A stretch of DNA of 64,000 nucleotides from Thalassovita litoralis. GTDB lineage: Bacteria > Pseudomonadota > Alphaproteobacteria > Rhodobacterales > Rhodobacteraceae. The stretch covers positions 248,001 through 312,000 of the forward strand of contig NZ_FXTO01000002.1 of assembly GCF_900182725.1 (NCBI RefSeq), in the 5' to 3' direction. Below, piece after piece: positions 28,334 through 38,302 of the stretch. Position 1 is the first letter of the stretch. Every line of letters begins with the position of its first letter. Below the pieces are notes generated by a model. That model was not told where the DNA came from. It saw nothing but the letters and a program-made list of their open reading frames with translations, and did not search any database. The position numbers and the translations under genes are program-made.

Positions 28334-29112
28334 GCGGAAAAGAACACCTCGGTCAGCAGATAGTTGGCGGCCAAAATCAGGATCGACGCCGCGACAACAG
28401 CGGATTTCGTGGCCCGGCCCACACCCTGCGCCCCCCGGCCCGAGTTCATCCCGTAATAGCACCCCATCAGGGCCACGATGAACCCAAAGGCCGCGCCTTT
28501 TACCAGCCCGGACACCACATCAAAGGTTTCCAGAAAATCAACCGTGTTGGTCAGATAGGCCGCTGGATTGAACCCCAGCCGCGAAATCCCCACCAGATAG
28601 CCGCCCATGATGCCGATCACGTCACCAACACCCACCAGAACCGGCACGGCCAGCGTGGCCGCCAGAACGCGGGGCAGGGTCAGGTATTTCATCGGATGGG
28701 TGGACAGCGTGACCAGCGCATCAATCTGTTCGGTGACTTTCATCGTCCCAATCTCAGCAGCAATTGACGATGCAACCCGCGCGGCCACCATCAGCCCGCC
28801 CAGCACCGGCCCCAATTCGCGCACCATGCCAATCGCCACGATCGAAGGCACCACAGCCTCGGCATTGAAGCGGCTGCCACCTGCATAGATTTGCAGCGCC
28901 AATGCGCCGCCGGTGAATAGTGTGGTCATGCCCACAACAGGCAGGGACAACCAGCCGATCTGGACCAGCGCATTCAGAAATTCCCGCCCGTAAAACGGGG
29001 GCCGGAACAGGTGGGATATGGTTTGGACGGCATAAAGCGTGACCTGACCCACAAGGGCCAATGCGGCCAGCACCTGTCGGCCAATCGCAGCAAGAGGAGC
29101 GGTTAACATCAT
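28330..29112 (-). CDS. ABC transporter permease, MlaE-like
   Basis: A 260-residue inner-membrane permease of the MlaE/TGD1 family with five or six helices. Family segments are [45 protein letters not shown] in parts, and [17 protein letters not shown]. No MCE-domain MlaD or MlaB/MlaC gene is adjacent, so the partners must be encoded elsewhere. The start overlaps the alr stop by four bases. Confidence 0.88.
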   Translation of the reverse strand: MMLTAPLAAIGRQVLAALALVGQVTLYAVQTISHLFRPPFYGREFLNALVQIGWLSLPVVGMTTLFTGGALALQIYAGGSRFNAEAVVPSIVAIGMVRELGPVLGGLMVAARVASSIAAEIGTMKVTEQIDALVTLSTHPMKYLTLPRVLAATLAVPVLVGVGDVIGIMGGYLVGISRLGFNPAAYLTNTVDFLETFDVVSGLVKGAAFGFIVALMGCYYGMNSGRGAQGVGRATKSAVVAASILILAANYLLTEVFFSA

Positions 29113-30152
29113 GAACTGGTATAACGACGGCGATAGCGCGCGCCCAAGGAGGTCAGAATTTCATAGCCGATGGTTCCGGCATTATCGGCCAGCACGTCCA
29201 CCGTTTGTACGTGGTTCAGCAACGACAGTTCTTTGGGGTCTTCGTCCAGATGTGTGACATCGACGCCGATCAGATCCATCGAAATGCGGCCCCGGATCGG
29301 GCAGGGGGTTTCACCTGCATACAGCGAGGTTTTCGGCCCCATCGCGCGGTGAATCCCATCGGCATAGCCCGCTGCCACGGTGGCGATCCGGGCCGGGGCG
29401 GTGGCGGTCCATGTGTTGCCATAGCCCACGGTTTCGCCCGGTTCGACCTCGCGGATCTGGATCACGGGCAGGGCGATATGTGCCACGGGCTTGGCCTGTT
29501 CGAACGGCAGACCGCCATACATGCCGATGCCGGGGCGGGTGACGTCAAAATGGTAATCCGGTCCCAACAGGATGCCGCCGGTGGCGGACAGCGACCGGGG
29601 AACATTGCAGCCTTCGGTCATTTCAACAAAGACCCGCTGCTGATAGGTGTTCATCGGGTGGTCCGGTTCGTCCGCACAGGCCAGATGCGACATGATCAGG
29701 CGGATGTTCTGCGCCAGCGCGATGTCGCGCAGCGCGGCCCATTCGGCGGGTTCCATGCCCAGACGGTTCATGCCGGTGTCCAGTTGCACCCCGAATGGGT
29801 GGCCCGGTAACGCCTCGACATGGCGCAGCATCTGGTCGATGGAATTCAGCATCGGCGTCAGGTGCAGGTCATGGATCATATCCGTGTCGCCCGACATATG
29901 CCCGGAAAACACACAGATTTCCGGCCCCGGCCCAAGCGCCTCGCGGACGGCTGCGGCCTCTTCGGCGACGGCGACAAAGAAGCGCCGCGCCCCGGCCTGT
30001 GCCAGTACCCGCGCCACCCGGCCCGCGCCCAGCCCATAGCCATTGGCCTTTACCACAGCGGCGGTTTCCACCCCGCTGTTTGATGCCGCATCCAATGCCC
30101 GCCAGTTTTCGGCAAGGGCGTTCAGGTCGATTGTCAGTGTCGCAGTAGCCAT
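29109..30152 (-). CDS. alr: Alanine racemase
   Basis: A 347-residue PLP enzyme that makes D-alanine for peptidoglycan. The PLP lysine is Lys35 in [14 protein letters not shown]. The C-terminal domain supplies the second catalytic residue from [13 protein letters not shown], and [11 protein letters not shown] follows. It is coupled to the MlaE-like gene downstream and lies 117 bp after dnaB. Confidence 0.94.
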   Translation of the reverse strand: MATATLTIDLNALAENWRALDAASNSGVETAAVVKANGYGLGAGRVARVLAQAGARRFFVAVAEEAAAVREALGPGPEICVFSGHMSGDTDMIHDLHLTPMLNSIDQMLRHVEALPGHPFGVQLDTGMNRLGMEPAEWAALRDIALAQNIRLIMSHLACADEPDHPMNTYQQRVFVEMTEGCNVPRSLSATGGILLGPDYHFDVTRPGIGMYGGLPFEQAKPVAHIALPVIQIREVEPGETVGYGNTWTATAPARIATVAAGYADGIHRAMGPKTSLYAGETPCPIRGRISMDLIGVDVTHLDEDPKELSLLNHVQTVDVLADNAGTIGYEILTSLGARYRRRYTSS

Positions 30153-30269
30153 GCGCGTGTTTTGACAGAGTGGCGGAATTGGTCAAGCGCAAACGCCATG
30201 CCGGTGCGGCATGGCGGAATTGCGGGCTGATTGCTGCCGAAACCCCGGCAGCGCCAGCCGCGGTTTGGA

Positions 30270-31769
30270 TCAGTATTCCGGTTCTGATCCCTGTTGCCAG
30301 GGTTTGACCAGATTGCCGAAACGGGTGAACTGCGCCTCGAACGCCAGCTCCACTGTGCCGATGGGACCGTGACGCTGTTTGCCCACGATCACCTCGGCCT
30401 TGGCGTGAAGACGTTCCATCGCCGCCTTCCACTCTTCCATCTTTTCCAGTTCATGTTCGCCGGGTTTTTCGCGTTCTTTGTAATATTCCTCGCGGAACAC
30501 GAACATCACCACGTCCGCGTCCTGTTCGATGGACCCCGATTCCCTCAGGTCGCTAAGCTGGGGGCGTTTGTCATCGCGGCTTTCAACCTGACGCGAAAGC
30601 TGTGACAGGGCGATCACCGGAATGTTCAGTTCTTTTGCAATCGCTTTCATCCCCATCGAGATTTCGGCGATTTCGTTCACCCGGTTGTCCGACATGCCCC
30701 GGCAAAGCTGAAGATAGTCGATAATCAGCAGGTCCAGCCCATGTGTCCGTTTCAGGCGCCGCGCACGGGCGGCCAACTGGCTGATCGGCAGGGCGGGGGT
30801 GTCGTCAATGAATAGCGGGCAGGCTTCCAGTTCTTTCGCGGCTTCGACGAAGCGGCGGAACTCTGATTCAGTCATGTCACCCTGACGGATGCGGTGCGAC
30901 GAAATCTCGGACGCTTCGGCCAGAACCCGGCCAGCCAACTGTTCGGCGCTCATTTCCAAGGAAAAGAACCCAACCACACCGCCATCGACGGTGCCTTCGG
31001 TGCCATCGGGTTTCAGCCCGCGCTTATAGGCCTTGGCCACGTTAAACGCGATGTTGGTCGCCAGCGATGTTTTCCCCATCGACGGACGCCCGGCCAAAAT
31101 CAGAAGGTCCGAAGGGTGCAACCCGCCAAGCTGTTTATCCAGATCAATCAGGCCGGTGGAAATCCCGGCCATGCCGCCGCCGCGCTGGTAGGCTTCGTTG
31201 GTGACGTTCACCGCCTCGGTCACAGCCTTCAGGAAGGACACAAAGCCGGTGTCGGTTTTGCCCTGTTCGGACAGCTTATAAAGCGCCTGTTCGGCTTCGA
31301 CGATCTGTTCCTTGGGTTCCGAGGCGATGTCGACCCGCGCGGCCTTGCCTGCGATATTATTCCCCAGCCCGATCAATTCGCGCCGGATCGCCATGTCATA
31401 GATCATTTGTGCGTAATCACGGGCCGCATAGGCCGAAATCGCCGCCCCCGCCAGTCGCGCCAGATAGGCCGGACCACCCAGTTCTTTCAGCCCGGTGTCA
31501 TCTTCCATGAAGGCCTTGAGCGTGACAGGGCTGGCCAGCGTGTTCTTGGCGATACGCGCGGCGGCCACTTCAAAGATGCGGGCATGAACGGGGTCATAGA
31601 AATGCTGCGCGCCAATGATGGCGGCCACGCGGTCGTAAATATCGTTATTGGTCAGGATCGCGCCCAGAAGCTGCTGTTCAGCCTCGATGGAATGGGGCAT
31701 CGGATCGCCGCCCCCGGTCTGGTCCTTGGATTGGTTTTCAATTCCGTCGATTTTGGCAATTTCGTTCAT
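30270..31769 (-). CDS. dnaB: Replicative DNA helicase
   Basis: A 499-residue hexameric 5'-3' helicase of the replication fork. The N-terminal domain begins PHSIEAEQQLLGAIL. The RecA-like motor has Walker A GRPSMGKTSLATNIAFNVA and Walker B LLIIDYLQL; the ALSQLSRQVESRDDKRP segment is diagnostic. No intein is seen. It may lead a leftward run alr-mlaE-mlaF-pqiA-radA-cvpA-purF. Confidence 0.96.
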   Translation of the reverse strand: MNEIAKIDGIENQSKDQTGGGDPMPHSIEAEQQLLGAILTNNDIYDRVAAIIGAQHFYDPVHARIFEVAAARIAKNTLASPVTLKAFMEDDTGLKELGGPAYLARLAGAAISAYAARDYAQMIYDMAIRRELIGLGNNIAGKAARVDIASEPKEQIVEAEQALYKLSEQGKTDTGFVSFLKAVTEAVNVTNEAYQRGGGMAGISTGLIDLDKQLGGLHPSDLLILAGRPSMGKTSLATNIAFNVAKAYKRGLKPDGTEGTVDGGVVGFFSLEMSAEQLAGRVLAEASEISSHRIRQGDMTESEFRRFVEAAKELEACPLFIDDTPALPISQLAARARRLKRTHGLDLLIIDYLQLCRGMSDNRVNEIAEISMGMKAIAKELNIPVIALSQLSRQVESRDDKRPQLSDLRESGSIEQDADVVMFVFREEYYKEREKPGEHELEKMEEWKAAMERLHAKAEVIVGKQRHGPIGTVELAFEAQFTRFGNLVKPWQQGSEPEY

Positions 31770-31914
31770 ATGGTCCGGTCCCCTTCGGAGAGTCCGTCAT
31801 ACAAAACCCGCAGGGGGGCGGGCAAATTGTATAAATCTGGGGAAAACCCTGTGGGTTTTCCCGGTTTCGCAATATCATGGGGGTGTGATGCCTGTCGCGT
31901 CAATATCTGGCATC

Positions 31915-31942
31915 AGGAAGGGCCGCCGCTTGGGCGGCCTTT
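31915..31942 (-). terminator. Hairpin 3' of pyrE
   Basis: GGCCGCC and GGCGGCC form a 7-bp stem with a five-base loop, eleven bases past the pyrE stop. The T-run on the minus strand is weak (CTTCCT), so termination may be partial. Confidence 0.4.
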
Positions 31943-31949
31943 CGCCGCG

Positions 31950-32630
31950 TCAGCTCTTTTGGCGGGCTTCCTGCCACGGGCGCGGGCTGGTCAGGAAGGC
32001 TTCGACCTCTTTCAGGGTTTCGTCATCGAACGCTTTTGACGCGCGGGCTTCGGCCAGCACATCCCACCATGTACACAGATGATGCAGTTTAACGCCATGA
32101 TCGCCAAGGGTTTTCTCGGTTTCGGGGAAAATCCCGTAATAGAAGATCACCGCCGTATGCCCACAGGACGCGCCGGTTTCGCGAATCGCATCCACAAAGG
32201 ACAGCTTGGATCCGCCATCGGTGGTCAGATCCTCGACCAGCAGTACGCGCTCGCCTTCGGTCATGGCACCTTCGATGCGGGCATTGCGACCGTAGCCTTT
32301 GGGTTTCTTGCGCACATAGGTCATCGGCAGCGCCATGCGTTCAGCCACCATCGCGGCAAAGGGGATGCCCGCGGTTTCACCGCCTGCGATGTTGTCGAAT
32401 GCCTCGAAACCGGCTTCGCGCATGACGGTGACGGTCAGGAAATCCATCAGGGTGGACCGGATGCGCGGATAGCTGATCAGCTTGCGGCAGTCGATATAGG
32501 TGGGGCTGGGCAGGCCGCTGGCCAGTGTAAACGGTTCCGCCGCATTGAAATGCACGGCTTTGATTTCCAGCAGCATACGGGCGGTCAGGCGGGCGATTTC
32601 TTCTTTCGAGGGATAGGACGACGGGATCAT
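31950..32630 (-). CDS. pyrE: Orotate phosphoribosyltransferase
   Basis: Converts orotate and PRPP to OMP in pyrimidine synthesis. At 226 residues it is normal. The PRPP-binding motif is [13 protein letters not shown], and the N-terminal [18 protein letters not shown] is family-typical. It follows pyrC on the same strand after 87 bp that contain a repeat copy. Confidence 0.94.
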   Translation of the reverse strand: MIPSSYPSKEEIARLTARMLLEIKAVHFNAAEPFTLASGLPSPTYIDCRKLISYPRIRSTLMDFLTVTVMREAGFEAFDNIAGGETAGIPFAAMVAERMALPMTYVRKKPKGYGRNARIEGAMTEGERVLLVEDLTTDGGSKLSFVDAIRETGASCGHTAVIFYYGIFPETEKTLGDHGVKLHHLCTWWDVLAEARASKAFDDETLKEVEAFLTSPRPWQEARQKS

Positions 32631-32695
32631 GGGCGGGTTCCTTTGTTCGTTTTCGGGCCGGGGTGCGTGCGGATGGTGCGGGATGCCTGCGGCGC

Positions 32696-32717
32696 GAGTA
32701 TTTTCAGCAAGATGAAA
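32696..32717 (-). repeat. Head-hairpin repeat, class B, abutting the pyrC stop codon
   Basis: On the minus strand TTTCATCTTGC, three bases, AAATACTC begins directly after the pyrC TGA stop. The tail keeps only a GCGCCGCAGGC remnant of the hairpin modules. Confidence 0.65.
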
Positions 32718-33761
32718 TCAGGGCGTCACGCGCCAAAAGACAGGAAAGCCCGGATCGAATACGGTCACGGGGCCATCGCCGCTTGTGATTTTGGCGGGGA
32801 ATTCCGTGGCGCTGTCCGATTTGGTCAGGGTCAGCGAGCCGCTGTTGACTGGCAGGCCATAGAAGGCCGGACCATTCAGCGATGCGAAGCCTTCCAGCTT
32901 GTCCAGTGCGTTTTCTTCTTCGAACACATGGGCCAGCAGGGGCATCGTGTTGGTGGCGGTGAAACAGCCCGCGCAGCCACAGCCGCATTCCTTGGCCGGG
33001 TCCACATGCGGGGCGCTGTCAGTGCCAAGGAAGAACCGCGCATCGCCCGAGGTGGCCGCCGCGCGCAGGGCAAGGCGATGTTCTTCACGCTTGGCGACGG
33101 GCAGGCAGTAGTAATGCGGCTTGATCCCGCCCACAAGGATGTGGTTGCGGTTGATGATCAGGTGATGCGTGGTGATCGTGGCCCCCAGATCGGCGGCGTT
33201 GGATTTCACATAATCCACCCCGTTCGCGGTGGTGATATGTTCCATCACTACACGCAGCCCCGGCGTGGCGCGGCGGACCGGGTCCAGCACACGATCAATG
33301 AACACGGCCTCGCGGTCGAAAATGTCCACCGCCGGATCGGTCACTTCGCCATGCACGCAAAGCGGCATTCCGATTTCGGCCATCTTTTCCAGCACCGGAC
33401 GGACCTTGTCGAAATCCGTAACCCCCGAGGCGGAATTCGTGGTGGCCCCTGCCGGGTATAGTTTCACCGAAGCGCACAGGCCGGACTGATAGGCCGCTGC
33501 CACATCGGCGGGGTCTGTATCTTCGGTCAGGTACAACGTCATCAGCGGTTCAAACGTCATGCCATCGGGCAGGGCGGCCATGATCCGGTCACGATAGGCG
33601 GCAGCCTGTGCGCCGGTCACAACGGGCGGCACAAGGTTGGGCATGATAATGGCACGCGCGAAATCGCGGGCGGTTTCGGGCAGGACAGCCTGAAGCATTG
33701 CGCCATCGCGCAGGTGCAGGTGCCAATCGTCGGGGCGTGTGATGGTGATCGAGGTGCTCAT
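32718..33761 (-). CDS. pyrC: Dihydroorotase, class II
   Basis: A zinc amidohydrolase of 347 residues that cyclises carbamoyl-aspartate. Metal ligands are visible in [11 protein letters not shown] (HxH), the carbamylated lysine in [15 protein letters not shown], and further His in MPLCVHGEV and [18 protein letters not shown] carries the catalytic Asp. The length fits the Escherichia coli-type enzyme. First gene of the pyrC-pyrE pair. Confidence 0.95.
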   Translation of the reverse strand: MSTSITITRPDDWHLHLRDGAMLQAVLPETARDFARAIIMPNLVPPVVTGAQAAAYRDRIMAALPDGMTFEPLMTLYLTEDTDPADVAAAYQSGLCASVKLYPAGATTNSASGVTDFDKVRPVLEKMAEIGMPLCVHGEVTDPAVDIFDREAVFIDRVLDPVRRATPGLRVVMEHITTANGVDYVKSNAADLGATITTHHLIINRNHILVGGIKPHYYCLPVAKREEHRLALRAAATSGDARFFLGTDSAPHVDPAKECGCGCAGCFTATNTMPLLAHVFEEENALDKLEGFASLNGPAFYGLPVNSGSLTLTKSDSATEFPAKITSGDGPVTVFDPGFPVFWRVTP

Positions 33762-33845
33762 GCCTTTGCGATTACACCTTTGCGCGGCTTTGGGCCAGTG
33801 GGCTTGACGCTGAAAATGCCCGTCTTGCCCCCGGAAATGACGCGC

Positions 33846-34808
33846 CTATTGGGCCGGGATCGTGATCTTGCCCTCGGCTGCGGCTTTTTCCAGCGCCTCC
33901 AGCCGCCTGCGAATGCGGGGGGCGTGCATCCGGCCCAGCACATTGCGGCACAGCATCGTGGCCAGCCAGGGGCGGTCCTGTACGTCCAGCCGGGCCAGAA
34001 GCCCGCGCAGATAAGACGCGTTATTCCGCCGGGCACGGTACAGATTGGCAAAGGCAGCCGCCGAAAATGTGCCTTGCCCGGCTTGGCTGAGGACGGTGAA
34101 GAGCAGGTCCATCGTCAACAGCTCGGTTTGCAGCGCATCGCCCATGTTGGGCATACGCAGCTTTGTTACATTGGGGCGCGTAAACAGCGCGGCGTGCATC
34201 GCGTCCAGATCTTCGTAAGGGTCATAAAACACAAACGTCTGATCCGCCGCGTCGATCATTTCGGGGGCAAATCCGTAGCGATCTGTAAAACAGGTGCGGC
34301 GTTGTTCGATGAAACGATCATCCCATTCGGTCACGCGCGGGTCCAATGTGGCCTGTGGCTGGACCGCCAGCACCGTTGCGCCGGGTGCGGCCACGGAAAA
34401 CGCTGCTGCGGCATAACCACAGGGACCGGCGCCGTAGAACACGATGCGATCGAATTCATCGAAAAATCCGTCGTCGATCAGGTGGTCGAAGAAGTCATAC
34501 ACCGCTTGATCCCGAAACCATGTATCCCCGTCCGAAATCAGCGCCAGATGCGACCAGCTATGTTCACGGGCCACTTCCCAACCCATCGGTTGCGCGGCTT
34601 CTGAAAGCGCCTGAATCCCCTGAATCGATTCAAAGGTCACGATCAGGGTTTCGGATATATCCGCGAAAGACGCAAAATGGCGCTTCCCCAAGGGTTCAAA
34701 AAAGCCGGTTTCGTCGGAAATATCCTGAAGTTTACCCAACCAAGAGGGCTTTTTCAGCCCGTTCATGGGGGTTTCCAGCAATTTCTTCAGATCGGTCATA
34801 CCATTCAT
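33846..34808 (-). CDS. Unrecognised protein of the glycosyltransferase cluster
   Basis: A 320-residue cytoplasmic protein I cannot assign with confidence. Residues 122-134, IVFYGAGPCGYAA, look like the nucleophile elbow of alpha/beta hydrolases (YGSSMGGYAA type), but the Ser position is Gly, so catalysis by that route is unlikely. AWDDRF-like and FVFYDPYEDLDAMHAALF stretches follow, and the C-terminal 100 residues are helical and basic. It is the last gene of a five-gene leftward cluster with glycosyltransferases and sulfotransferases (78 bp after the preceding gene). ATG at 34808 and 34799 are both possible starts. Confidence 0.6.
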   Translation of the reverse strand: MNGMTDLKKLLETPMNGLKKPSWLGKLQDISDETGFFEPLGKRHFASFADISETLIVTFESIQGIQALSEAAQPMGWEVAREHSWSHLALISDGDTWFRDQAVYDFFDHLIDDGFFDEFDRIVFYGAGPCGYAAAAFSVAAPGATVLAVQPQATLDPRVTEWDDRFIEQRRTCFTDRYGFAPEMIDAADQTFVFYDPYEDLDAMHAALFTRPNVTKLRMPNMGDALQTELLTMDLLFTVLSQAGQGTFSAAAFANLYRARRNNASYLRGLLARLDVQDRPWLATMLCRNVLGRMHAPRIRRRLEALEKAAAEGKITIPAQ

Positions 34809-34886
34809 CCTGCAAAATCCGCAGTCGTGCGGACTGTGTGTTGGATCAAGGTCTAGGCGTCTATTGGGGCGAAAATGCGGTAAATC

Positions 34887-35957
34887 CTAGGGCTTTCTGC
34901 GGGGCTTTTCGGGTGCGGATTCGGCACGGCGGGCATATTGCGCCAGATAGCGCGCCGCCGGGGGCGGAACAGGGCGCGATGGTGGTGTGACCATCAACCG
35001 TCCCATCAGGGCACGATAGGGTTCCTGCGTCATTAAATCTTGAATGCGGGACTTGCGCCATGCCACGGCGGTTTGGTGCAATTGTGCCAATTGGGAATCA
35101 GCGGCCAGCGCGACCCGTTCGGCCTGTACCTTGGGGGTCAGTGACAGGATCGAGGTATCTTCGTCCGTGCAATAATTGCGTTCAACCCAGTAATCCATGC
35201 CCAGCATATGATCCGAATGCACGGCGCGGCCACGGTCTGTCTTGAGCAGGTAGCTTTCCATTGCGCCCAACGGATAGTGATTCAGTTGCGCCAGCTTGTA
35301 TTTGGGGCGGGTGTAATTGTTGAAAATCCGGGTGGTTTTATGCGCCTCCCCCAGTTCCTGCCCCTGACTATCGAACCAGCGGGCGGATGGCAGGCGGGCG
35401 GGATCGGGCTGCCGGGGGCGGTGGACGCCCAGCCTGTTATAGGTGCCATCGTTGCGATACAGGGTTTTGAACATGGCGCTGCGCCACGGCCAGTTCAGGA
35501 TTTCCGGCGCGGCGCGGGTGAATTGTTCGGTCACGGGCTTGTCCTCGTATGGGACGATGCCGGGGTTTCCGAACAGCCGCCAGGTCAGGGTGATGGCGCT
35601 GGCATCGGGCAGGGCGTCAATCAGCGCCCCAAGGCTGCGGTCGCCGACATGGACGTTCACAAATTCATCCACATCCAGCGGCAGCAACCAATCGGCGCGT
35701 TTCACAATCGGCAGGTCGCTGGCGCGGTTCAGGGCGGTGAACTGGATGCCCCGCGCGTCATACGGCCCGTTGTTGCGTTTGTGAACCAGCAGCCCCATGG
35801 CTTGCAGCCGGTCCAGCATGGTGTCGGTGCCATCCTGACAATCGTTGGAAAACACCAGAAAATCGGTGACACCACAGGCACGGTGATGGGCCAGCCAGTC
35901 CAGCAAAAAGGCGGCTTCGTTGCGTACACATAAAATGGCAAGGATACGCAGCCCCAT
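34887..35957 (-). CDS. Family 2-like glycosyltransferase (paralogue B)
   Basis: A 356-residue soluble GT-A-type enzyme. The N-terminus LAILCVRNEAAFLLDWLAHH followed by GVTDFLVFSNDCQDGTD is the nucleotide-sugar region, and DVDEFVNV (95-102) is the metal-binding DxD-type motif. Later segments FKTLYRNDG, QLNHYPLGAMESYLLKTDRG and GMDYWVERN are shared with the two paralogues in the cluster. The C-terminal tail is Pro- and Arg-rich. The ATG at 35957 is two bases past the upstream stop codon. Donor and acceptor unknown. Confidence 0.8.
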   Translation of the reverse strand: MGLRILAILCVRNEAAFLLDWLAHHRACGVTDFLVFSNDCQDGTDTMLDRLQAMGLLVHKRNNGPYDARGIQFTALNRASDLPIVKRADWLLPLDVDEFVNVHVGDRSLGALIDALPDASAITLTWRLFGNPGIVPYEDKPVTEQFTRAAPEILNWPWRSAMFKTLYRNDGTYNRLGVHRPRQPDPARLPSARWFDSQGQELGEAHKTTRIFNNYTRPKYKLAQLNHYPLGAMESYLLKTDRGRAVHSDHMLGMDYWVERNYCTDEDTSILSLTPKVQAERVALAADSQLAQLHQTAVAWRKSRIQDLMTQEPYRALMGRLMVTPPSRPVPPPAARYLAQYARRAESAPEKPRRKP

Positions 35958-35959
35958 CC

Positions 35960-38302
35960 CTAGCTTTCCATATCCAGCGCCAGCGCCCATGCCACGCGTT
36001 CGGTGGCCGTCAGTTTGACCGAAATCGCCTGTTCATAAAGATCCTGAAATTCCGGCATGGCGTGCAATTCGTCCGCCTTGGCGCGGTGCCAGTCCAGCCC
36101 GGCCTGATGCAGATTGCGCAGGGTGTCGTCCTGCATCAGCCGGTCACATTCGGCGCGGGTGCGGGGGGTGTTGCGCTGGATCGTCAGGTCGCGGTGATCG
36201 TTCCAATCCATCCTGATCCAGTAGTTCAGCCCGATCGACCGATCCACATGCAAGGCCCGTCCGCGCTGGCGTTTCACAAGGAAACTTTCGGCAGATCGCA
36301 AGGCATAGTGGTTCAGTTGGATCAGGTCATAGCCGATGGATTTTTTCGAACTGCGCCAGCCGTTTTTCAGCGCCTCATGCGTCATATCCCGGCCAGAGCC
36401 GTTGACCCATTTTACCTGATCGGCCTTATCTTCGGACAGTTTGTTGGGGCGGTGGCAGCTTAGTTTTCCATAAGCGCCATCGTTGCGGAACAAGGTTTTG
36501 AAGCCCCATACCGTGTGGGGTTTCGGGCAATAGCGCGGGGCGCAGCGGTCGAATTGTTCGATCACGAAACGGTCCGCCAGATCGGTCACGCCGCTGTGGC
36601 CGAACAGCCGCCATGTCATTGCCACGTTCGTTGCATCGGGAACGGCGGCGCGGAAATCGTCCAGCGTGCCGTTGCCACAGCGGATATTGATAAATTCGTC
36701 CACATCAATATGGGCGATCCAGTCGGCGTTCCGCAGCACGGGTTCATCCAACGCCTTGTCCAGGGCATATTGCTGGGGGGAATTGCCGTTCCAGTTGTCA
36801 TTGTTGCGATGTTGCACGATGCCCATGTCCTGTAGCCGGGACAGGATGGCATCGGTGCCATCGGTGCAGTCGTTGGTATAGATCAGGAAATCCGTAACCC
36901 CGATGGCACGGTGATAGGCGACCCATTCCAGAATATAGGGGGCCTCGTTTTTCATGCAGCCCACAATGACGGTGCGTATCTGCGCCGGGGCGGCGGGGGC
37001 AAAGGGCGGGGCAGCGTTTTCTTCGTCCACCTGCCCGATATTGTTATGTGGCTTGAACGAGGACCGTTGCAGTTTGACGAAATTCTGCACGGCCATCGGC
37101 GGCATGTGTGCCACTGCGGTTTCGCTGATCCCTGCCGCCTGTGGTTTGCGGGCCTGTCGCTGGGCCGCCTGTGTCACCTGTGCTTCGCGCCGGGCGCGTT
37201 TTTCGACGCGGGTGGCGCGATCAATCCGGGGCATGAAGGCCAACAGATATTGCGAGGCGCGGAAGCCATTGGTCGGGTCTGCCTCCTCCCATTCCGGTGC
37301 CGGGGGTGGGGGCGTCAGGGCAGGTGCCAGCGCCGGATTGGCGGCGCAAAGCGCGGCATTGCTGGCGGCGAACCCATCGGAAATGGCGGCAAAGGCACCG
37401 GGGTCAATGGCATCGCCCGACACGGCCAGTTCATCCAGCAGAGATTTCCACAGTTTGCGGGAAATCAGCCGATCAGAGCGCGCCAACAGACGCAGCAGCA
37501 GGTTATTCAACTGCCGGGCGCGGGTGACATAGGCGGCGGATGGGGGCGGGGGCGGTGTGGCGGCCCGCGCCTTGCCAATCTGGGCGTCGATGCCAAAGGC
37601 GTCGCGCAATTCCTGCGTCACGTTTTCCGAATAAAACAGGTCGGGATCATAGGGGCGCAGGCTGACGGTGCCGCTGCCGAACACCGCTTCCCATTCGTCA
37701 ATCAGCCGGGGATAATCCAGCCAGAATGCCGGGCATTGGGTTTCCTGATACTGGCCCTTGTCCGGGCGGATTTCATGCCCATCCAGCAGCGCATCGTCCC
37801 ACCAGTCGGCGCTGCCCGCCATGTCCAGTTCCAGATCGGGCGCGGCGGCGCGGCCTTCCATCACCTGTGCGGCGTAATGGCGGGCCAACAGGCGGGCCTG
37901 TTCATCTACATGGGCGACAATGCGAATGTCATCGGACAGGGGCGACAACAGCGCCTTTAGACGCGCGATTTCCGAAGCGCGGGACAGCGTGCTGCCCAAT
38001 TGGCTGGCGGACAGGATCATCAGATCGGGTTTGTGGGTTTCCGCTTCGGCCACCAACCCACGGGCCACGCTGTCAAACAGGCGTTTTTGCTGATCTTCGG
38101 GACCATAACCGCGATTGTGGCGCAGCGGGTCGATATGATCGGGGTCGGTCACGGCCATGAACAGGCGGGTGTGATTTTTTGCCCCGACCGAGCGAGGAAA
38201 CAACACGCCCTTGGCCAAAAGCTGTTCGCGTTTGGCCGCTAGCACATCCTGTAGCCGCGCTGCGCCCACCTGTTCCAGACCGATATGCAGAACGATACGC
38301 AT
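35960..38302 (-). CDS. Fusion of degenerate sulfotransferase-like domain and family 2-like glycosyltransferase
   Basis: A 780-residue two-domain protein. Residues 1 to about 255 resemble a PAPS sulfotransferase (MRIVLHIGLE start, then RLQDVLAAKREQLLAKGVLFPRS in two parts), but the PAPS loop that normally reads KTGTT is QVGAA (11-15), so this half may be inactive. A Pro-rich linker (ATPPPPPSAAY) and an Arg/Ala-rich region follow. Residues about 440-780 form a glycosyltransferase, with VIVGCMKNEAPYILEWVAYH, FLIYTNDCTDGTD and DVDEFINI near 532. The start at 38302 shares a base with the stop of the upstream sulfotransferase (TGATG). Probably acts on a surface glycan; substrate unknown. Confidence 0.75.
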   Translation of the reverse strand: MRIVLHIGLEQVGAARLQDVLAAKREQLLAKGVLFPRSVGAKNHTRLFMAVTDPDHIDPLRHNRGYGPEDQQKRLFDSVARGLVAEAETHKPDLMILSASQLGSTLSRASEIARLKALLSPLSDDIRIVAHVDEQARLLARHYAAQVMEGRAAAPDLELDMAGSADWWDDALLDGHEIRPDKGQYQETQCPAFWLDYPRLIDEWEAVFGSGTVSLRPYDPDLFYSENVTQELRDAFGIDAQIGKARAATPPPPPSAAYVTRARQLNNLLLRLLARSDRLISRKLWKSLLDELAVSGDAIDPGAFAAISDGFAASNAALCAANPALAPALTPPPPAPEWEEADPTNGFRASQYLLAFMPRIDRATRVEKRARREAQVTQAAQRQARKPQAAGISETAVAHMPPMAVQNFVKLQRSSFKPHNNIGQVDEENAAPPFAPAAPAQIRTVIVGCMKNEAPYILEWVAYHRAIGVTDFLIYTNDCTDGTDAILSRLQDMGIVQHRNNDNWNGNSPQQYALDKALDEPVLRNADWIAHIDVDEFINIRCGNGTLDDFRAAVPDATNVAMTWRLFGHSGVTDLADRFVIEQFDRCAPRYCPKPHTVWGFKTLFRNDGAYGKLSCHRPNKLSEDKADQVKWVNGSGRDMTHEALKNGWRSSKKSIGYDLIQLNHYALRSAESFLVKRQRGRALHVDRSIGLNYWIRMDWNDHRDLTIQRNTPRTRAECDRLMQDDTLRNLHQAGLDWHRAKADELHAMPEFQDLYEQAISVKLTATERVAWALALDMES

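Noticed and set aside
32079-33461. A 460-codon open frame opposite pyrE and pyrC
   Set aside because: Antisense to two clear pyrimidine genes and without recognisable motifs.
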